Of a stretch of 40,378 bases of DNA, positions 8,351 to 18,174 are shown piece by piece. The notes under the pieces are model-generated. The model did not search any database. It saw only the letters and a list, made by a program, of their open reading frames with translations, and had not been told where the DNA came from. The translations under genes were made by a program, and so were the position numbers. The first letter of the stretch is position 1. Every line of letters starts with the position of its first letter. The DNA is from Polaromonas sp. (GTDB taxonomy: Bacteria; Pseudomonadota; Gammaproteobacteria; Burkholderiales; Burkholderiaceae_C): NCBI GenBank assembly GCA_021737975.1, contig JAIPCZ010000024.1:1-40378 (forward strand). The letters run 5' to 3'.

Positions 8351-10650
8351 TAGAAACTGGTCCCAATTTGAAATTGCACATTTTGAATTCTATCGTTGTC
8401 AAACTGACGGAGAGGTTTGGCAAACGCCAGGCGCAAGGGACCCACAGGGGAAATCCAGCTGATCCCGACACCCATGGAAGAGCGCAGCTGGTTGGCATCG
8501 GCATTGATGGCCAGGCCTTCGTCAGGGCCACCCACCATGCCGAGGTCCCAAAAGCCGTACATGCGCAAAGTGCGGTCATTTCCGGCACCCGGGAAGGGCG
8601 CCAAGATTTCCATGTTGACGTTCAGCTTGCGTGAGCCCCCTAACACGGTGCCGCTGGCATCCTGCGGCCCCAGGCTGCCCTGCTCAAAACCACGCACCGA
8701 ACCAAGACCACCGCCATAAAAATTCTTGAACACCGGGAACGAGCGGTCACCAAAGGCGCTACCCAAGCCGACTTCGGTATTGAAGGCGGCGGTGAACTGC
8801 TTGCTCAAGGGCACATACTGCTGAAACTGGTAGGTGGCGCGCAGGAACTTGGCATCGCCGGCGAAAGACCACTCCGCGTTGGCGCGCTGGAAACGGCCAT
8901 TGGTGGGTGCCAGCGCGCTGTCACGACTGTCACGCGCCCAGCCCACCGTCAACGGCAGCGCGACGCTGGAATAGCCATATTCGTTGGCGTACTTCTGGTA
9001 GGAAGTCGGCAAAAGTGTACCGGGCACAATGGTGGTTTTTTCTATTCCCAGGCCAAAAAACACGGTGTCGATCTCGGTAAACGGCACGCCAAAACGCACG
9101 CTCCCGCCCGAGGTCTCCAGCTTGTAATAATCCTGGTCTTGGTACGGGCTGCTGGTCTTGAAATACATGTCAAAGGTGCGCGACACGCCATCTTCGGTGT
9201 AATAGGGGTCGGTGGTGTTGATCACCATCACCCGGTTGATCTTGCTGGTGTTGAGCTGGATGCCCAGCGAGTTGCCCGAGCCGAAGGCATTTTCCTGTTT
9301 CAGGCCAAAGGACAGGCCCAAGCCGTCACCACTGGAGTAACCCGCGCCCAGGCTCAGGCTGCCGGTGGGCTTTTCAGTGACATTGATCGTCAAGTCGACC
9401 TGATCCGGCGTGCCGGCCACTTCCTGGGTTTCAACGGCCACATCGCCAAAATAACCCAGACGGTCAACCCGGTCACGCGATCGGCGAATTTTCTCACCGT
9501 CGTACCACGAGGCCTCCAGTTGTCGAAATTCCCGGCGCACCACCACGTCACGGGTGCGGGTGTTGCCCGCCACGTTGATCTTGCGAACATAGGCGCGGCG
9601 GGACGGATTCGATTGCAGCACCAGTGCAACACGGTTGTTGACGCGGTCGATTTCCGGCCTGGCCTCGACGCGCGCAAAAGCATAACCAAAATTGCCAAAA
9701 TAATCGGTGAAGGCCTTGGTCGTCCTGGCGACTTCATCCGCGTTGAAAGCCTCCCCGGGACGGATCACCACGAGCGACTTGAATTCTTCTTCCTTGCCCA
9801 GGTATTCACCCGCCAGCTTCACGCTGCTCACCACGTAGCGCTCACCCTCGGAGATATTGATGTTGATGCCAATGTCGGTCTTGTTGGGCAGGATCGCCAC
9901 TTGCGTTGATTCGATCTTGAACTCGAGGTAACCCCGCGTCAGGTAATACGAGCGCAGCGACTCGATATCGGCGTTGAGCTTGGCGCGCGAATACTGGTTG
10001 GACTTGGTGTACCAGCTCAACCAGCCGCCGGTGTCCAGGTCGAACAAGCCGCGCAGGGTGGACTCGCTGAACGCCTTGCTGCCGACAATCCGGATTTCGC
10101 TGATCTTGGCCGGCTCGCCCTCGACGACGGTAAACGTCAGATTCACCCGGTTGCGCTCGATCGGCGTGACCGTGGTCACCACCTGCGCCGCATACAGGCT
10201 GCGGTTGATGTACTGGCGCTTGAGTTCCTGCTCGGCCCGGTCCAACTGGGCCTTGTCAAAAGGCCGGCCATCGGCCAGGCCGATATCACGCAAGGACTTG
10301 ATCAGAATGTCCTTGTCGAACTCCTTGGTGCCGACGAATTCCACGGCGGCCACCGTCGGGCGCTCCTCGACCACCACCACCAGCACATCACCGGTGACCT
10401 CGATGCGCACGTCCTTGAAGAGGCCCAGCGCAAACAGACTCTGGATGACCGCGGCCCCCTTGTCATCGTTGTAGGTGTCGCCAACCCGGACCGGCAAGGA
10501 GACAAACACGGTCCCCGGCTCGACCCGCTGCAGGCCTTCGATCCGGATGTCGCGCACGGTGAACGGGCTGACGGCCCAGGCGGACTGGGCGATCAACATC
10601 AGGGAAGCCAGCGCGGCACTTGTAGTGAGACGAAATCGATTGATTAGCAT
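8350..10650 (-). CDS. bamA: Outer membrane protein assembly factor BamA
   Basis: BamA is the essential Omp85-family barrel that folds and inserts outer-membrane proteins. The start is the ATG at 10648-10650 (MLINRFRLTTSAALASLMLI), giving 766 residues. The frame is open further upstream, but that part lies inside rseP and gives no signal peptide. A signal peptide ends at about residue 26 (QSAWA). Five POTRA domains follow, starting at FTVRDIRIEGLQRVEPGTVF, and then a 16-strand barrel. VRGFEQGSLGP matches the conserved VRGF motif of the barrel interior. The C-terminus FQIGTSF is a beta-signal ending in Phe. No obvious ribosome site is seen at the ATG. It is followed at once by skp. Confidence 0.97.
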   Translation of the reverse strand: MLINRFRLTTSAALASLMLIAQSAWAVSPFTVRDIRIEGLQRVEPGTVFVSLPVRVGDTYNDDKGAAVIQSLFALGLFKDVRIEVTGDVLVVVVEERPTVAAVEFVGTKEFDKDILIKSLRDIGLADGRPFDKAQLDRAEQELKRQYINRSLYAAQVVTTVTPIERNRVNLTFTVVEGEPAKISEIRIVGSKAFSESTLRGLFDLDTGGWLSWYTKSNQYSRAKLNADIESLRSYYLTRGYLEFKIESTQVAILPNKTDIGININISEGERYVVSSVKLAGEYLGKEEEFKSLVVIRPGEAFNADEVARTTKAFTDYFGNFGYAFARVEARPEIDRVNNRVALVLQSNPSRRAYVRKINVAGNTRTRDVVVRREFRQLEASWYDGEKIRRSRDRVDRLGYFGDVAVETQEVAGTPDQVDLTINVTEKPTGSLSLGAGYSSGDGLGLSFGLKQENAFGSGNSLGIQLNTSKINRVMVINTTDPYYTEDGVSRTFDMYFKTSSPYQDQDYYKLETSGGSVRFGVPFTEIDTVFFGLGIEKTTIVPGTLLPTSYQKYANEYGYSSVALPLTVGWARDSRDSALAPTNGRFQRANAEWSFAGDAKFLRATYQFQQYVPLSKQFTAAFNTEVGLGSAFGDRSFPVFKNFYGGGLGSVRGFEQGSLGPQDASGTVLGGSRKLNVNMEILAPFPGAGNDRTLRMYGFWDLGMVGGPDEGLAINADANQLRSSMGVGISWISPVGPLRLAFAKPLRQFDNDRIQNVQFQIGTSF

Positions 10651-10694
10651 AGTTAAATTCGGTAAAAAATGGGTGCCGCAAGAGTAAGCGATGG

Positions 10695-12056
10695 TCAGCC
10701 AAACAAGCGGGAAATATCGTTGAAAAGAGCGACCGACATCATGAGCATCAGGACGGCGACACCCCCTTTTTGCAAGCGTTCCATCCAGGCATCTGACACT
10801 GGCCGGCCCGTGACACCCTCCCAAAGATAATACATCAGGTGTCCGCCATCCAGCACCGGCACAGGCAGCAAATTCAAAACCCCCAGGCTGACACTGATAA
10901 GCGCCAGAAAAATCAGGTACTGGGTCAGTCCCAGGCCGGCCGATTTGCCGGCATAGTCCGCGATGGTCAGCGGCCCGCTGATGTTCTTGATGGAGGCTTC
11001 ACCAATCAGCATCCGGCCCATCATCTTGAGCGTCAAGAGGGAAACGTCCCAGGTTTTGACCAGCGCCTGCCAGCTGCCATCGAGCACACCATAACGCACC
11101 AGCACCTGTTCGGGGGGCGCCCCCACGTAGGCACCAATACGGCCCACCGGCTGCCCGTTTTCCTGCACCACGCGTGGTGTCACATTCAGCAGCAGGCGTT
11201 GCCCGTCTCGCACAATGGTCCATGCCTGGGTCGGCGCTTTGCCGTTGACCACCGACTGCCGAATCAAGACGCGCAAAGCCTGGCCGTCAAGGATCGGCTT
11301 GCCATCCACCTGGGTCACCTCGTCACCGTTGCGCAAACCCGCCTGAGACGCGGCGGAGTCCGGCATGATGTCACCCATCACGGGGCGTGTCAGGGGACCC
11401 GTCACCCCCATTTTTTGAAACATGCGGGCGTCAACATCCTGACTGTCCAAAGCCGAGAGCCTCAGCAAAAATTCACGCTCGGAAGCGTTTTTGTCCCCCA
11501 GCACCCAGAGCCTGACATCCTGCCCCTCGAGCGCGCCGCGGGTCAGCTGCCAGCGCAGGTCTTCGAACGAGCGCACCTCGACTTCCGCTTCACCATCCAG
11601 GGCCGCGCGCACCACCTGCTCGCCACCCGCCAGTCCGACCTGGGCGGCCATGGACTCAAGCGCCGGCGGGGCCAGTATGGCAGCCGGCAGTTGCACCCCG
11701 GTCCAGTTGACCACGCTGTACAAAAGCACGGCCAACAGCAAATTGGCGGCCGGTCCGGCAGCCACAATGGCGCTGCGCCGCCCGAGACTTTGGGTGTTGA
11801 AGGCCAGATGGCGTTCGGCGGGCGCGACGGGCGCCTCACGCTCGTCAAGCATTTTCACAAACCCGCCCAATGGAAACAGGGCCACCACAAATTCCGTGCC
11901 ACCTTTTTTGGACTGCCAGCGCAGCAGGGGCTTGCCAAATCCAATGGAAAAGCGCAAGACCTTGACCCCGCAAGCCACCGCCACGCGGTAGTGGCCGAAC
12001 TCATGAACTGCAATCAGCAGGGCAATGGCGACGATGAAGGCAAGGAAGGTCAACAT
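10695..12056 (-). CDS. rseP: RIP metalloprotease RseP
   Basis: A 453-residue site-2 intramembrane protease. In E. coli, RseP cuts anti-sigma factor RseA in the envelope stress response and clears signal peptides. The zinc motif HEFGH is at residues 18-22 in the first membrane segment. A PDZ region includes VMGDIMPDSAASQAGLRNGD, and the third metal ligand lies in PVLDGGH near the C-terminus. A final membrane segment ends the protein. The ATG at 12054-12056 has AAGGAT upstream. It lies between dxr and bamA, as is standard, linking barrel assembly with stress sensing. No anti-sigma factor gene is in the window. Confidence 0.96.
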   Translation of the reverse strand: MLTFLAFIVAIALLIAVHEFGHYRVAVACGVKVLRFSIGFGKPLLRWQSKKGGTEFVVALFPLGGFVKMLDEREAPVAPAERHLAFNTQSLGRRSAIVAAGPAANLLLAVLLYSVVNWTGVQLPAAILAPPALESMAAQVGLAGGEQVVRAALDGEAEVEVRSFEDLRWQLTRGALEGQDVRLWVLGDKNASEREFLLRLSALDSQDVDARMFQKMGVTGPLTRPVMGDIMPDSAASQAGLRNGDEVTQVDGKPILDGQALRVLIRQSVVNGKAPTQAWTIVRDGQRLLLNVTPRVVQENGQPVGRIGAYVGAPPEQVLVRYGVLDGSWQALVKTWDVSLLTLKMMGRMLIGEASIKNISGPLTIADYAGKSAGLGLTQYLIFLALISVSLGVLNLLPVPVLDGGHLMYYLWEGVTGRPVSDAWMERLQKGGVAVLMLMMSVALFNDISRLFG

Positions 12057-12068
12057 CAGATCCTTAGG

Positions 12069-13280
12069 TCAGACAGACAGGCGGGCCACCACGCGCGCGG
12101 CGACGTCACGGCTCTGCGCATCGAGCGCCAGCAGATCCTCGAGCGAACCCTGCGGCGCGGGATGCACCTGGGCCAGCGTCTCCAGATTAACGGCGTGAAT
12201 TTGATCGAAGCGAATCTGCCGGGCCAGAAACGCCGCCACGGCCGTTTCGTTGGCCGCGTTGAGGACGGCAGTGGACCCCGCGGGCGCGGTCAGCACCGAC
12301 CAGGCCAGTGCGAGCCCCGGAAAGCGTTGCGCATGGCCGTTGGTGTCCAGGGACTCGAACGTCATGTCCGCCATGGCACGAAAATCGAGCGCGCTCGCCC
12401 CCGACGTCATGCGCTGGGGCCAGGACAAACCGTAGGCAATCGGGACCTTCATGTCCGGCGTGCCCAACTGCGCAATCACGGAATTGTCGCGGTACTGGAC
12501 CATCGAGTGGATCACGCTCTGCGGATGGATCACGACCTCAATTTGCCTTGGCGCCACGCCAAAAAGGTAGCGTGCCTCAATCACCTCCAGGGCCTTGTTC
12601 ATCATGGTCGCAGAATCGACCGAAATCTTGCGACCCATCACCCAGTTGGGGTGGGCGCAGGCCTGGTCCGGCGTGATGTCTGCAAAACTGGCCGGGTCGC
12701 GCTGCCGGAACGGCCCGCCCGAGGCCGTCAAGATGATCTTGTCAATCTGCGTTGCCCAGGTCGCCGGGTCATCGGGCAAAGATTGAAACACGGCAGAATG
12801 TTCACTGTCGATCGGCAACAGCTTGGCGCCACCGTCCTTCACGGCTTGAAGGAAATAGTCACCCCCCACCACCAGGGCTTCCTTGTTGGCCAGCAGCAGG
12901 CGTTTCCCAGCCCTTGCCGCGCTCAGGCAGGAGGCCAGTCCGACCGCGCCCACAATGGCTGCCATGACCACATCGACCTGCTCATGCCGGGCCACCTCGG
13001 TGATGGCGTCCGGACCACAAAGCACCATGGTCGGCAAGCCGAGCGCGCGGCACTGACGCGCCAACTCCTGGCCGTGCGCCAGGCTGGACATGACCGCAAA
13101 TGCGGGCCGAAAATGAACACACTGCTGCAGCAATTCATCGACCCGGGTCGCGGCGGTCAGGGCAAACACCTCGAAACGGTCCGGGTGCAGTGACAGCACC
13201 TCCAGCGTGCTGACACCGATGGAGCCGGTCGAACCCAGAATCGCAACCCGCTGTCTCTTCAAACCTGTCGAATCCGGCAT
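12069..13280 (-). CDS. dxr: 1-deoxy-D-xylulose 5-phosphate reductoisomerase
   Basis: Dxr makes 2-C-methyl-D-erythritol 4-phosphate with NADPH in the non-mevalonate isoprenoid pathway. I chose the ATG at 13278-13280 (MPDSTGLKRQRVAILGSTGS) because AAGGTGA lies just upstream; the product is 403 residues. A TTG 12 bases further upstream is possible but weaker. The NADPH motif GSTGSIG is at residues 16-22. The metal and substrate region includes LPIDSEHSAVFQ, and the later stretch PNWVMGRKISVDSATMMNK is typical. The start lies eight bases after the cdsA stop, whose TGA forms part of the ribosome site. It supplies precursors for the UppS product made from the same block. Confidence 0.97.
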   Translation of the reverse strand: MPDSTGLKRQRVAILGSTGSIGVSTLEVLSLHPDRFEVFALTAATRVDELLQQCVHFRPAFAVMSSLAHGQELARQCRALGLPTMVLCGPDAITEVARHEQVDVVMAAIVGAVGLASCLSAARAGKRLLLANKEALVVGGDYFLQAVKDGGAKLLPIDSEHSAVFQSLPDDPATWATQIDKIILTASGGPFRQRDPASFADITPDQACAHPNWVMGRKISVDSATMMNKALEVIEARYLFGVAPRQIEVVIHPQSVIHSMVQYRDNSVIAQLGTPDMKVPIAYGLSWPQRMTSGASALDFRAMADMTFESLDTNGHAQRFPGLALAWSVLTAPAGSTAVLNAANETAVAAFLARQIRFDQIHAVNLETLAQVHPAPQGSLEDLLALDAQSRDVAARVVARLSV

Positions 13281-13288
13281 GGTCACCT

Positions 13289-14134
13289 TCAAAATGTGTA
13301 AAGCATCATGGCCAGCGGCAAGCTGGGCAACAAGGCGTCGACCCGATCCAGCACACCCCCATGACCCGGCAACAACTTGCTGCTGTCCTTGACCCCGGCG
13401 CTGCGCTTGACCAGGGACTCGAACAGGTCACCCACCACACTCATGGCGGCCAGGAACACACAGGCGATCACGGCAAACGCCACGCCGCGCTCTGCCAGGT
13501 GGCTGTAGAAACTGGGCGCAGCGGGTTGTGCCCACAAGTCGAACCGGGTCCAAGCCCAAGCCAGCAGCAGCACGGCCACCATGCCGCCCCCGACCCCTTC
13601 CCAGCTCTTGCCCGGGCTGATGGCGGCCGCCAATTTGCGCTGGACGATGCGCCCGCCCCAGGTCCGCCCGGCAAAATAGGCGCCAATGTCGGCAACCCAG
13701 ACGAGCGCAAAAACCGACAATAGGAAATTGGTTCCGATCAGCTTGGCCTGCGCGACCGCCAACCAGGTGACCACCAGCGCCAAAAGACCGACAAGCAGGC
13801 GAAAACCGCGATTGAACTGCCCCCAGGCCGGCACGCCGGCGCGCAAAACCCAGCTACCCAGAAGCACCCAGGCAGCGCCCGTCAAAAGCCAGACCTGCGG
13901 CAGGGCCTGCGCCAGCCAGCCGGCCCACCACAGCCCGGCGCACATCGAGGCGCACAGGGCAGCCACCAGATAACTGGCAGGCGAACCATACCCGTTTAAA
14001 CGCGCCCACTCCCAGGCTGCGGCGGCAATGAACAGAAGCGCCAGAGAATTGAACGGGGCTGAGTCCTGGTGGAAAAGTGCTGGCAACAGCACCAGCAGCA
14101 ACAACACAGCGGTGATCACGCGTTGCTTGAGCAT
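13289..14134 (-). CDS. cdsA: Phosphatidate cytidylyltransferase
   Basis: CdsA makes CDP-diacylglycerol from phosphatidic acid and CTP, the branch point to all membrane phospholipids. The 281-residue protein has about eight membrane segments. It carries the family signature near the C-terminus, KRSAGVKDSSKLLPGHGGVL followed by DRVD, which holds the Lys-Asp and the Asp needed for metal and CTP binding. The ATG at 14132-14134 is preceded by GAGG formed next to the uppS TGA, with a nine-base gap between the genes. It lies in the frr-uppS-cdsA-dxr order usual for proteobacteria. Confidence 0.95.
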   Translation of the reverse strand: MLKQRVITAVLLLLVLLPALFHQDSAPFNSLALLFIAAAAWEWARLNGYGSPASYLVAALCASMCAGLWWAGWLAQALPQVWLLTGAAWVLLGSWVLRAGVPAWGQFNRGFRLLVGLLALVVTWLAVAQAKLIGTNFLLSVFALVWVADIGAYFAGRTWGGRIVQRKLAAAISPGKSWEGVGGGMVAVLLLAWAWTRFDLWAQPAAPSFYSHLAERGVAFAVIACVFLAAMSVVGDLFESLVKRSAGVKDSSKLLPGHGGVLDRVDALLPSLPLAMMLYTF

Positions 14135-14143
14135 GGCAGGACC

Positions 14144-14872
14144 TCAGTTGACGCCGGTCGGCTGGGAAGCGGCGTCATTCTGACCCGAAACCCTGCCAAA
14201 GCGACGGTCGCGTTGCGCATAGGAAGCAATGGCCTCGTCGAGCGCCGCCTCGTCAAAGTCCGGCCACAGCCTGTCGGAAAAGAAAAACTCGGAATAAGCC
14301 GACTGCCAAAGCAAGAAGTTGCTGATGCGCTGTTCGCTGCCGGTGCGAATCACAAGATCGGGGTCGGGCACATGGGCCAAAGACATCATCTGGCTCAGAT
14401 TCTGCTCCGTCATGACCAGGCCCTGAGCTGCCACACGCGCAGCCGCCTGCACAATATCCCAGCGGCCGCCGTAATTAAAACAGACGTTCAACACCAGCTG
14501 CTGGTTGGCAGCGGTGGCGGCCTCGGCCTGCTCGATGCCCTTGAGCACTCGGGCCGACAAACCCTGGCGCTCGCCAACAAATCGCAACTGCACCCCATCG
14601 GCCTTGAGTTGCGGAACCTCGCGCCCCAGGGCCAGCGCAAAAAGATCCATCAGGCCCGAAACTTCCTCTTGCGGACGCTGCCAATTCTCGGAAGAAAATG
14701 CAAAAACCGTGAGCACCTTGATGCCACGCGCGTCACAGGCCCGGGCGCAGCGTTTCAGGGACTCGACCCCCTGCTTGTGGCCGGCGATACGTGGCAGGAA
14801 GCGCTTGGACGCCCAGCGCCCGTTGCCGTCCATGACGATGGCAACATGGTGCGGCGTTGACTTGTTGGTCAT
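14144..14872 (-). CDS. uppS: Undecaprenyl diphosphate synthase (cis-prenyltransferase)
   Basis: UppS extends farnesyl diphosphate with eight isopentenyl units to make the C55 carrier lipid for peptidoglycan and O-antigen. The 242-residue protein has VAIVMDGNGRWA at the N-terminus, with catalytic Asp15, then FAFSSENWQRP and RTGSEQRISNFLLWQ. The last motif usually reads RTGGE or RTSGE, so Ser at that place is a mild variant. The C-terminal 15 residues (GQNDAASQPTGVN) are a polar tail. Its ATG is six bases after the frr stop with little ribosome site of its own, so coupling to frr is likely. Confidence 0.95.
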   Translation of the reverse strand: MTNKSTPHHVAIVMDGNGRWASKRFLPRIAGHKQGVESLKRCARACDARGIKVLTVFAFSSENWQRPQEEVSGLMDLFALALGREVPQLKADGVQLRFVGERQGLSARVLKGIEQAEAATAANQQLVLNVCFNYGGRWDIVQAAARVAAQGLVMTEQNLSQMMSLAHVPDPDLVIRTGSEQRISNFLLWQSAYSEFFFSDRLWPDFDEAALDEAIASYAQRDRRFGRVSGQNDAASQPTGVN

Positions 14873-14878
14873 GGCCGG

Positions 14879-15439
14879 TCAAACCGCCATGATGTCGTGT
14901 TCCTTGGCTGCCACGAGCTGATCGATGGCGCCGATGTGCCGGTCGGTCACTTTTTGGATGTCGGCCTCGCAGCGCTTTTGATCGTCTTCCGACGCCAGCT
15001 TGTCCTTGACCAGCTTCTTGACGCCTTCATTGGCATCGCGGCGCAGGTTGCGCACGGCAATCTTGGCGCCCTCGCCCTCGTTGCGCACCAGCTTGGTCAA
15101 CTCCTTGCGGCGTTCCTCCGACATGGGCGGCATCGGCACCCGGATCAGGTCGCCCATGGACGAGGGATTAAGCCCCAAGTCGCTGTCGCGAATGGCTTTT
15201 TCAATCTTGGCGCCCATGCCCTTTTCCCAGGGTTGCACACTGACGGTGCGGGAATCCAGCAGCGACACATTGGCCACTTGGCTGATGGGAACGAGAGAAC
15301 CGTAGTAGTCGACATGAACCGTGTCCAGAATGGCAGGGTTGGCGCGTCCGGTACGGATCTTGGTCAAGTTATGTTTGAAAGCCTCGATGGACTGGTCCAT
15401 CTTGGTTTCTGCAACATTTTTAATTTCGGCGACTGACAT
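14879..15439 (-). CDS. frr: Ribosome recycling factor
   Basis: RRF splits post-termination ribosomes together with EF-G. The 186-residue length is the family norm. [20 protein letters not shown] near the N-terminus and [16 protein letters not shown] in the middle are conserved RRF segments, with the three-helix body intact to the C-terminus. The ATG has AGGAAAG upstream. It follows pyrH with a 64-base gap and precedes uppS by six bases. The rpsB-tsf-pyrH-frr order is almost universal in bacteria. Confidence 0.97.
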   Translation of the reverse strand: MSVAEIKNVAETKMDQSIEAFKHNLTKIRTGRANPAILDTVHVDYYGSLVPISQVANVSLLDSRTVSVQPWEKGMGAKIEKAIRDSDLGLNPSSMGDLIRVPMPPMSEERRKELTKLVRNEGEGAKIAVRNLRRDANEGVKKLVKDKLASEDDQKRCEADIQKVTDRHIGAIDQLVAAKEHDIMAV

Positions 15440-15503
15440 GGGTCTTTCCTCACTCAGGGTTCAAAACAAAAACGATGGTGCGTGGCGGTCAATGCCGACA
15501 CAC

Positions 15504-16226
15504 TCAGGCGTAAACCAGGGTGCCCTCATCTTCACCCATCACCACGCGCTTGAGCGCGCCGTGCTTGAAAATCGAGAATACCTTGACCGGCAGCTTTTGA
15601 TCGCGGCACAAGGCAAAAGCCGTGGCGTCCATAATGCCCAAATTTTGCGAGATGGCATCGTCAAATGAAATCTTGCTGTAACGCGTTGCAGCGGCATCCT
15701 TTTTCGGGTCTGCGCTGTAAACCCCGTCGACCTTGGTGGCCTTGAGAACAATCTCGGCACCAATTTCGGCACCACGCAGGGCGGCAGCGGTATCGGTGGT
15801 AAAAAACGGATTGCCGGTACCGGCGGCAAAAATCACCACCTTGCCCTCTTCGAGGTACTGCAGGGCCTTGGGACGCACATAGGGCTCTACCACCTGCTCG
15901 ATGGCAATGGCCGACATGACACGCGCCGTCAGGCCCGCCTTGTTCATGGTGTCGCCCAGAGCCAGTGAATTCATGACGGTGGCCAACATGCCCATGTAGT
16001 CGGCCGTGGCACGGTCCATGCCGACCGAGCCGCCCGCCACACCACGAAAAATATTGCCGCCGCCGATCACCACCGCCACCTGGACGCCGAGGGCGGTCAC
16101 GCCCACGATTTCATCGACCATGCGCACGATGGTGTCGCGGTTGATGCCGAACTGGTCATCACCCATCAGTGCCTCTCCCGACAATTTGAGCAAAATTCGC
16201 TTGTAGGCCGGTTTGACATCTGTCAT
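15504..16226 (-). CDS. pyrH: UMP kinase
   Basis: PyrH phosphorylates UMP to UDP, the hexameric bacterial enzyme of the amino-acid kinase fold. The 240-residue protein starts [20 protein letters not shown]. It carries the phosphate-binding KLSGEALMG, the glycine-rich [11 protein letters not shown] and [17 protein letters not shown]-terminal GTDPxxG-like stretch is replaced here by the usual PyrH ending [20 protein letters not shown] precedes the ATG at 16224-16226. It works in the same pathway as carAB at the far end of this block. Confidence 0.97.
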   Translation of the reverse strand: MTDVKPAYKRILLKLSGEALMGDDQFGINRDTIVRMVDEIVGVTALGVQVAVVIGGGNIFRGVAGGSVGMDRATADYMGMLATVMNSLALGDTMNKAGLTARVMSAIAIEQVVEPYVRPKALQYLEEGKVVIFAAGTGNPFFTTDTAAALRGAEIGAEIVLKATKVDGVYSADPKKDAAATRYSKISFDDAISQNLGIMDATAFALCRDQKLPVKVFSIFKHGALKRVVMGEDEGTLVYA

Positions 16227-16274
16227 GGGTGACTCCTTGGTCTGGGGGGATTCAATAAAGCAGCAGAAGCCGGG

Positions 16275-17198
16275 TCAGGCAGCCTTTTGCGCGGCAGCCA
16301 CCTGGGCAGCCACTTCAGCAGCAAAGTCGTCCACCTTTTTCTCGATGCCCTCACCCACCACAAACAGGGTGAATGACTTGACCGAGGTGGCCATGGCCTT
16401 GAGCATCTGCTCAACCGTTTGCTTGTCGTTTTTGACAAACGCCTGGTTCAGCAAGGAGACTTCCTTGAGGTATTTTTGCACGCCGCCCTCAATGCGCTTG
16501 GTCACAATTTCTGCGGACTGCACCGGCTTGCCAGCAGCGGTCGCCACGGCGGCATCTTCGGCCGCCTTGGCAGCCGCCACCGAGCGCTCGCGCGCAACCA
16601 ACTCAGCAGGCACCTCGTCGCTCGACAGGGACACGGGCTTCATGGCTGCAACATGCATGGCCACATCCTTGGCCGCCGTTTCGTTGCCTTCGAACTCGAC
16701 CACCACGCCGATGCGGGTGCCGTGCAGGTAAGAAGCCAGCTTGCTGCCGCTGGCAAAGCGCTTAAAACGGCGAAAGCTCATGTTCTCGCCAATCTTGCCG
16801 ATGAGGCCCTTGCGCACGTCTTCGAGTGATGGCCCAAAACCATCTTGCGTGTAGGGCAGTTCGCCCAACGCGGCAACATCTGACGGGTTGTGCTTGGCGA
16901 TCAAGGCAGCCGCCGCATTGGCCAGCGCCAGGAAACTGTCGTTTTTGGTGACAAAGTCGGTTTCGCAGTTCACTTCGAGCAGCGCGCCAACACCGGCGTC
17001 TGCAGCGTAGACCACCACGCCTTCGGCGGTGACACGGCTCGCCGCCTTGCCCGCCTTGCTGCCCAGCTTGACGCGCAGCAGCTCCTCGGCCTTGACCATG
17101 TCGCCTTCCGCCTCGGTCAGGGCGCGCTTGCATTCCATCATCGGAGCATCGGTCTTGCCACGCAGTTCAGCCACCATGCTTGCAGTAATTACAGCCAT
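16275..17198 (-). CDS. tsf: Elongation factor Ts
   Basis: EF-Ts exchanges GDP for GTP on EF-Tu. The 307-residue protein has the N-terminal UBA-like domain ([20 protein letters not shown]), then the conserved [11 protein letters not shown] at about 77-87, which carries the TDFV motif that touches EF-Tu. The core and C-terminal subdomains are complete, and the C-terminus is alanine-rich ([11 protein letters not shown]). GGAG lies upstream of the ATG at 17196-17198. A hairpin with a T tract separates it from rpsB, so its level may be set partly by read-through. Confidence 0.97.
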   Translation of the reverse strand: MAVITASMVAELRGKTDAPMMECKRALTEAEGDMVKAEELLRVKLGSKAGKAASRVTAEGVVVYAADAGVGALLEVNCETDFVTKNDSFLALANAAAALIAKHNPSDVAALGELPYTQDGFGPSLEDVRKGLIGKIGENMSFRRFKRFASGSKLASYLHGTRIGVVVEFEGNETAAKDVAMHVAAMKPVSLSSDEVPAELVARERSVAAAKAAEDAAVATAAGKPVQSAEIVTKRIEGGVQKYLKEVSLLNQAFVKNDKQTVEQMLKAMATSVKSFTLFVVGEGIEKKVDDFAAEVAAQVAAAQKAA

Positions 17199-17238
17199 TT
17201 TTTTCTCCGGAAATCAGTACAGATTATCAATTCAAATT

Positions 17239-17269
17239 AAAAAAAGGGGGCACATGAGCCCCCCCTTTT
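17239..17269 (-). terminator. Rho-independent terminator or attenuator between rpsB and tsf
   Basis: On the minus strand AAAAGGGGG, a ten-base loop and CCCCCTTTT form a perfect nine-bp stem, and the T run continues for seven bases. It stands in the 91-base gap after rpsB and before tsf. Since tsf has no obvious promoter of its own in the gap, this probably acts as a partial terminator giving more S2 than EF-Ts mRNA. A similar attenuator role has been described for rpsB-tsf in E. coli. Confidence 0.75.
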
Positions 17270-17289
17270 GGATTGGGGCCGCCAACAGA

Positions 17290-18042
17290 TCAGGCAGCAG
17301 CCTCATTGACCTCGACGAACTCGTCAGCGCTGTCTTCAGCCACGGCCTTGACCACATCGTCCATCGCATTGGCACGACCTTCAATGATGGCGTCGGCGAT
17401 GCCGCGGGCATACAGCGCCACTGCCTTGGAGGAGTCGTCATTGCCCGGAATCACGTAGTCGATGCCTTCTGGCGAGTGGTTGGTGTCCACCACGGCGATC
17501 AGCGGAATGCCCAGTTTGCGGGCTTCGGCGATGGCAATCTTGTGGTAGCCCACGTCGATCACAAAAATCGCATCCGGCAAGGTGGTCATGTCCTGAATGC
17601 CGCCAATGTCCTTTTCCAGCTTTTCGAGCTCACGGGCAAACATCAGCTGCTCTTTCTTGCTCATGCTGTCAAGGCCGGCTTCCTGCTGGATTTTCATGTC
17701 CTTGAGACGCTTGATCGAGGTCTTGACCGTCTTGAAGTTGGTCAACATGCCGCCCAGCCAGCGGGCGTCGACATAGGGCACACCGGCGCGCTGCGCTTCA
17801 ATGGCCACGGTCTCACGCGCCTGGCGCTTGGTGCCGACCATCAGCACAGTGCCGCGCTTGGCCGAAATTTGACGCGCAAACTTGGCGGCTTCCTGGAACA
17901 TCGGCAGCGATTTTTCCAGGTTGATGATGTGAATCTTGTTGCGATGGCCAAAAATGAAGGGGGCCATCTTGGGGTTCCAGAAGCGGGTTTGGTGCCCAAA
18001 GTGGACGCCGGCTTCCAGCATTTCGCGCATGGTAATTGCCAT
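17290..18042 (-). CDS. rpsB: 30S ribosomal protein S2
   Basis: S2 binds the 30S subunit last and is needed for S1 attachment. The start is the ATG at 18040-18042 ([20 protein letters not shown]), with GGAG upstream, giving 250 residues. The frame stays open 30 codons further upstream, but that part is leader sequence. [20 protein letters not shown] and [14 protein letters not shown] are typical S2 signatures, and the acidic tail ends in VNEAAA. It is the first gene of the large minus-strand block and has its own leader and promoter region. Confidence 0.98.
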   Translation of the reverse strand: MAITMREMLEAGVHFGHQTRFWNPKMAPFIFGHRNKIHIINLEKSLPMFQEAAKFARQISAKRGTVLMVGTKRQARETVAIEAQRAGVPYVDARWLGGMLTNFKTVKTSIKRLKDMKIQQEAGLDSMSKKEQLMFARELEKLEKDIGGIQDMTTLPDAIFVIDVGYHKIAIAEARKLGIPLIAVVDTNHSPEGIDYVIPGNDDSSKAVALYARGIADAIIEGRANAMDDVVKAVAEDSADEFVEVNEAAA

Positions 18043-18071
18043 AAAAAAACTCCAAAGGTTAGGTCTGAAAT

Positions 18072-18115
18072 CCAGTTCGTTTTGCCTTGTTGGGGCAACA
18101 CCTTGATGAAACTGG
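18072..18115 (-). promoter_or_regulatory. Folded rpsB leader, candidate S2 autoregulatory site
   Basis: In the minus-strand transcript an outer stem CCAGTT/AACTGG encloses an inner stem TTGCC/GGCAA with a seven-base loop, about 30 bases before the rpsB ribosome site. S2 represses its own operon through the rpsB leader in gammaproteobacteria. This structure is in the right place for that, but the resemblance to known leaders was not tested. Confidence 0.4.
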
Positions 18116-18174
18116 TTTGCGGATGACTTCACAGAACGCGGGCACGAAACCCAGCCCTACTGCAAAGCCAATCG

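Noticed and set aside
10651..10824. Longer BamA start inside rseP
   Set aside because: The extension would bury the signal peptide; the ATG at 10650 gives a normal secreted protein.
10839..13193. Very long open frame on the plus strand opposite dxr and rseP
   Set aside because: It lies antisense to two certain genes. Its composition (rich in His, Gln, Arg, Gly) is the usual mirror of GC-rich coding DNA, with no family resemblance.
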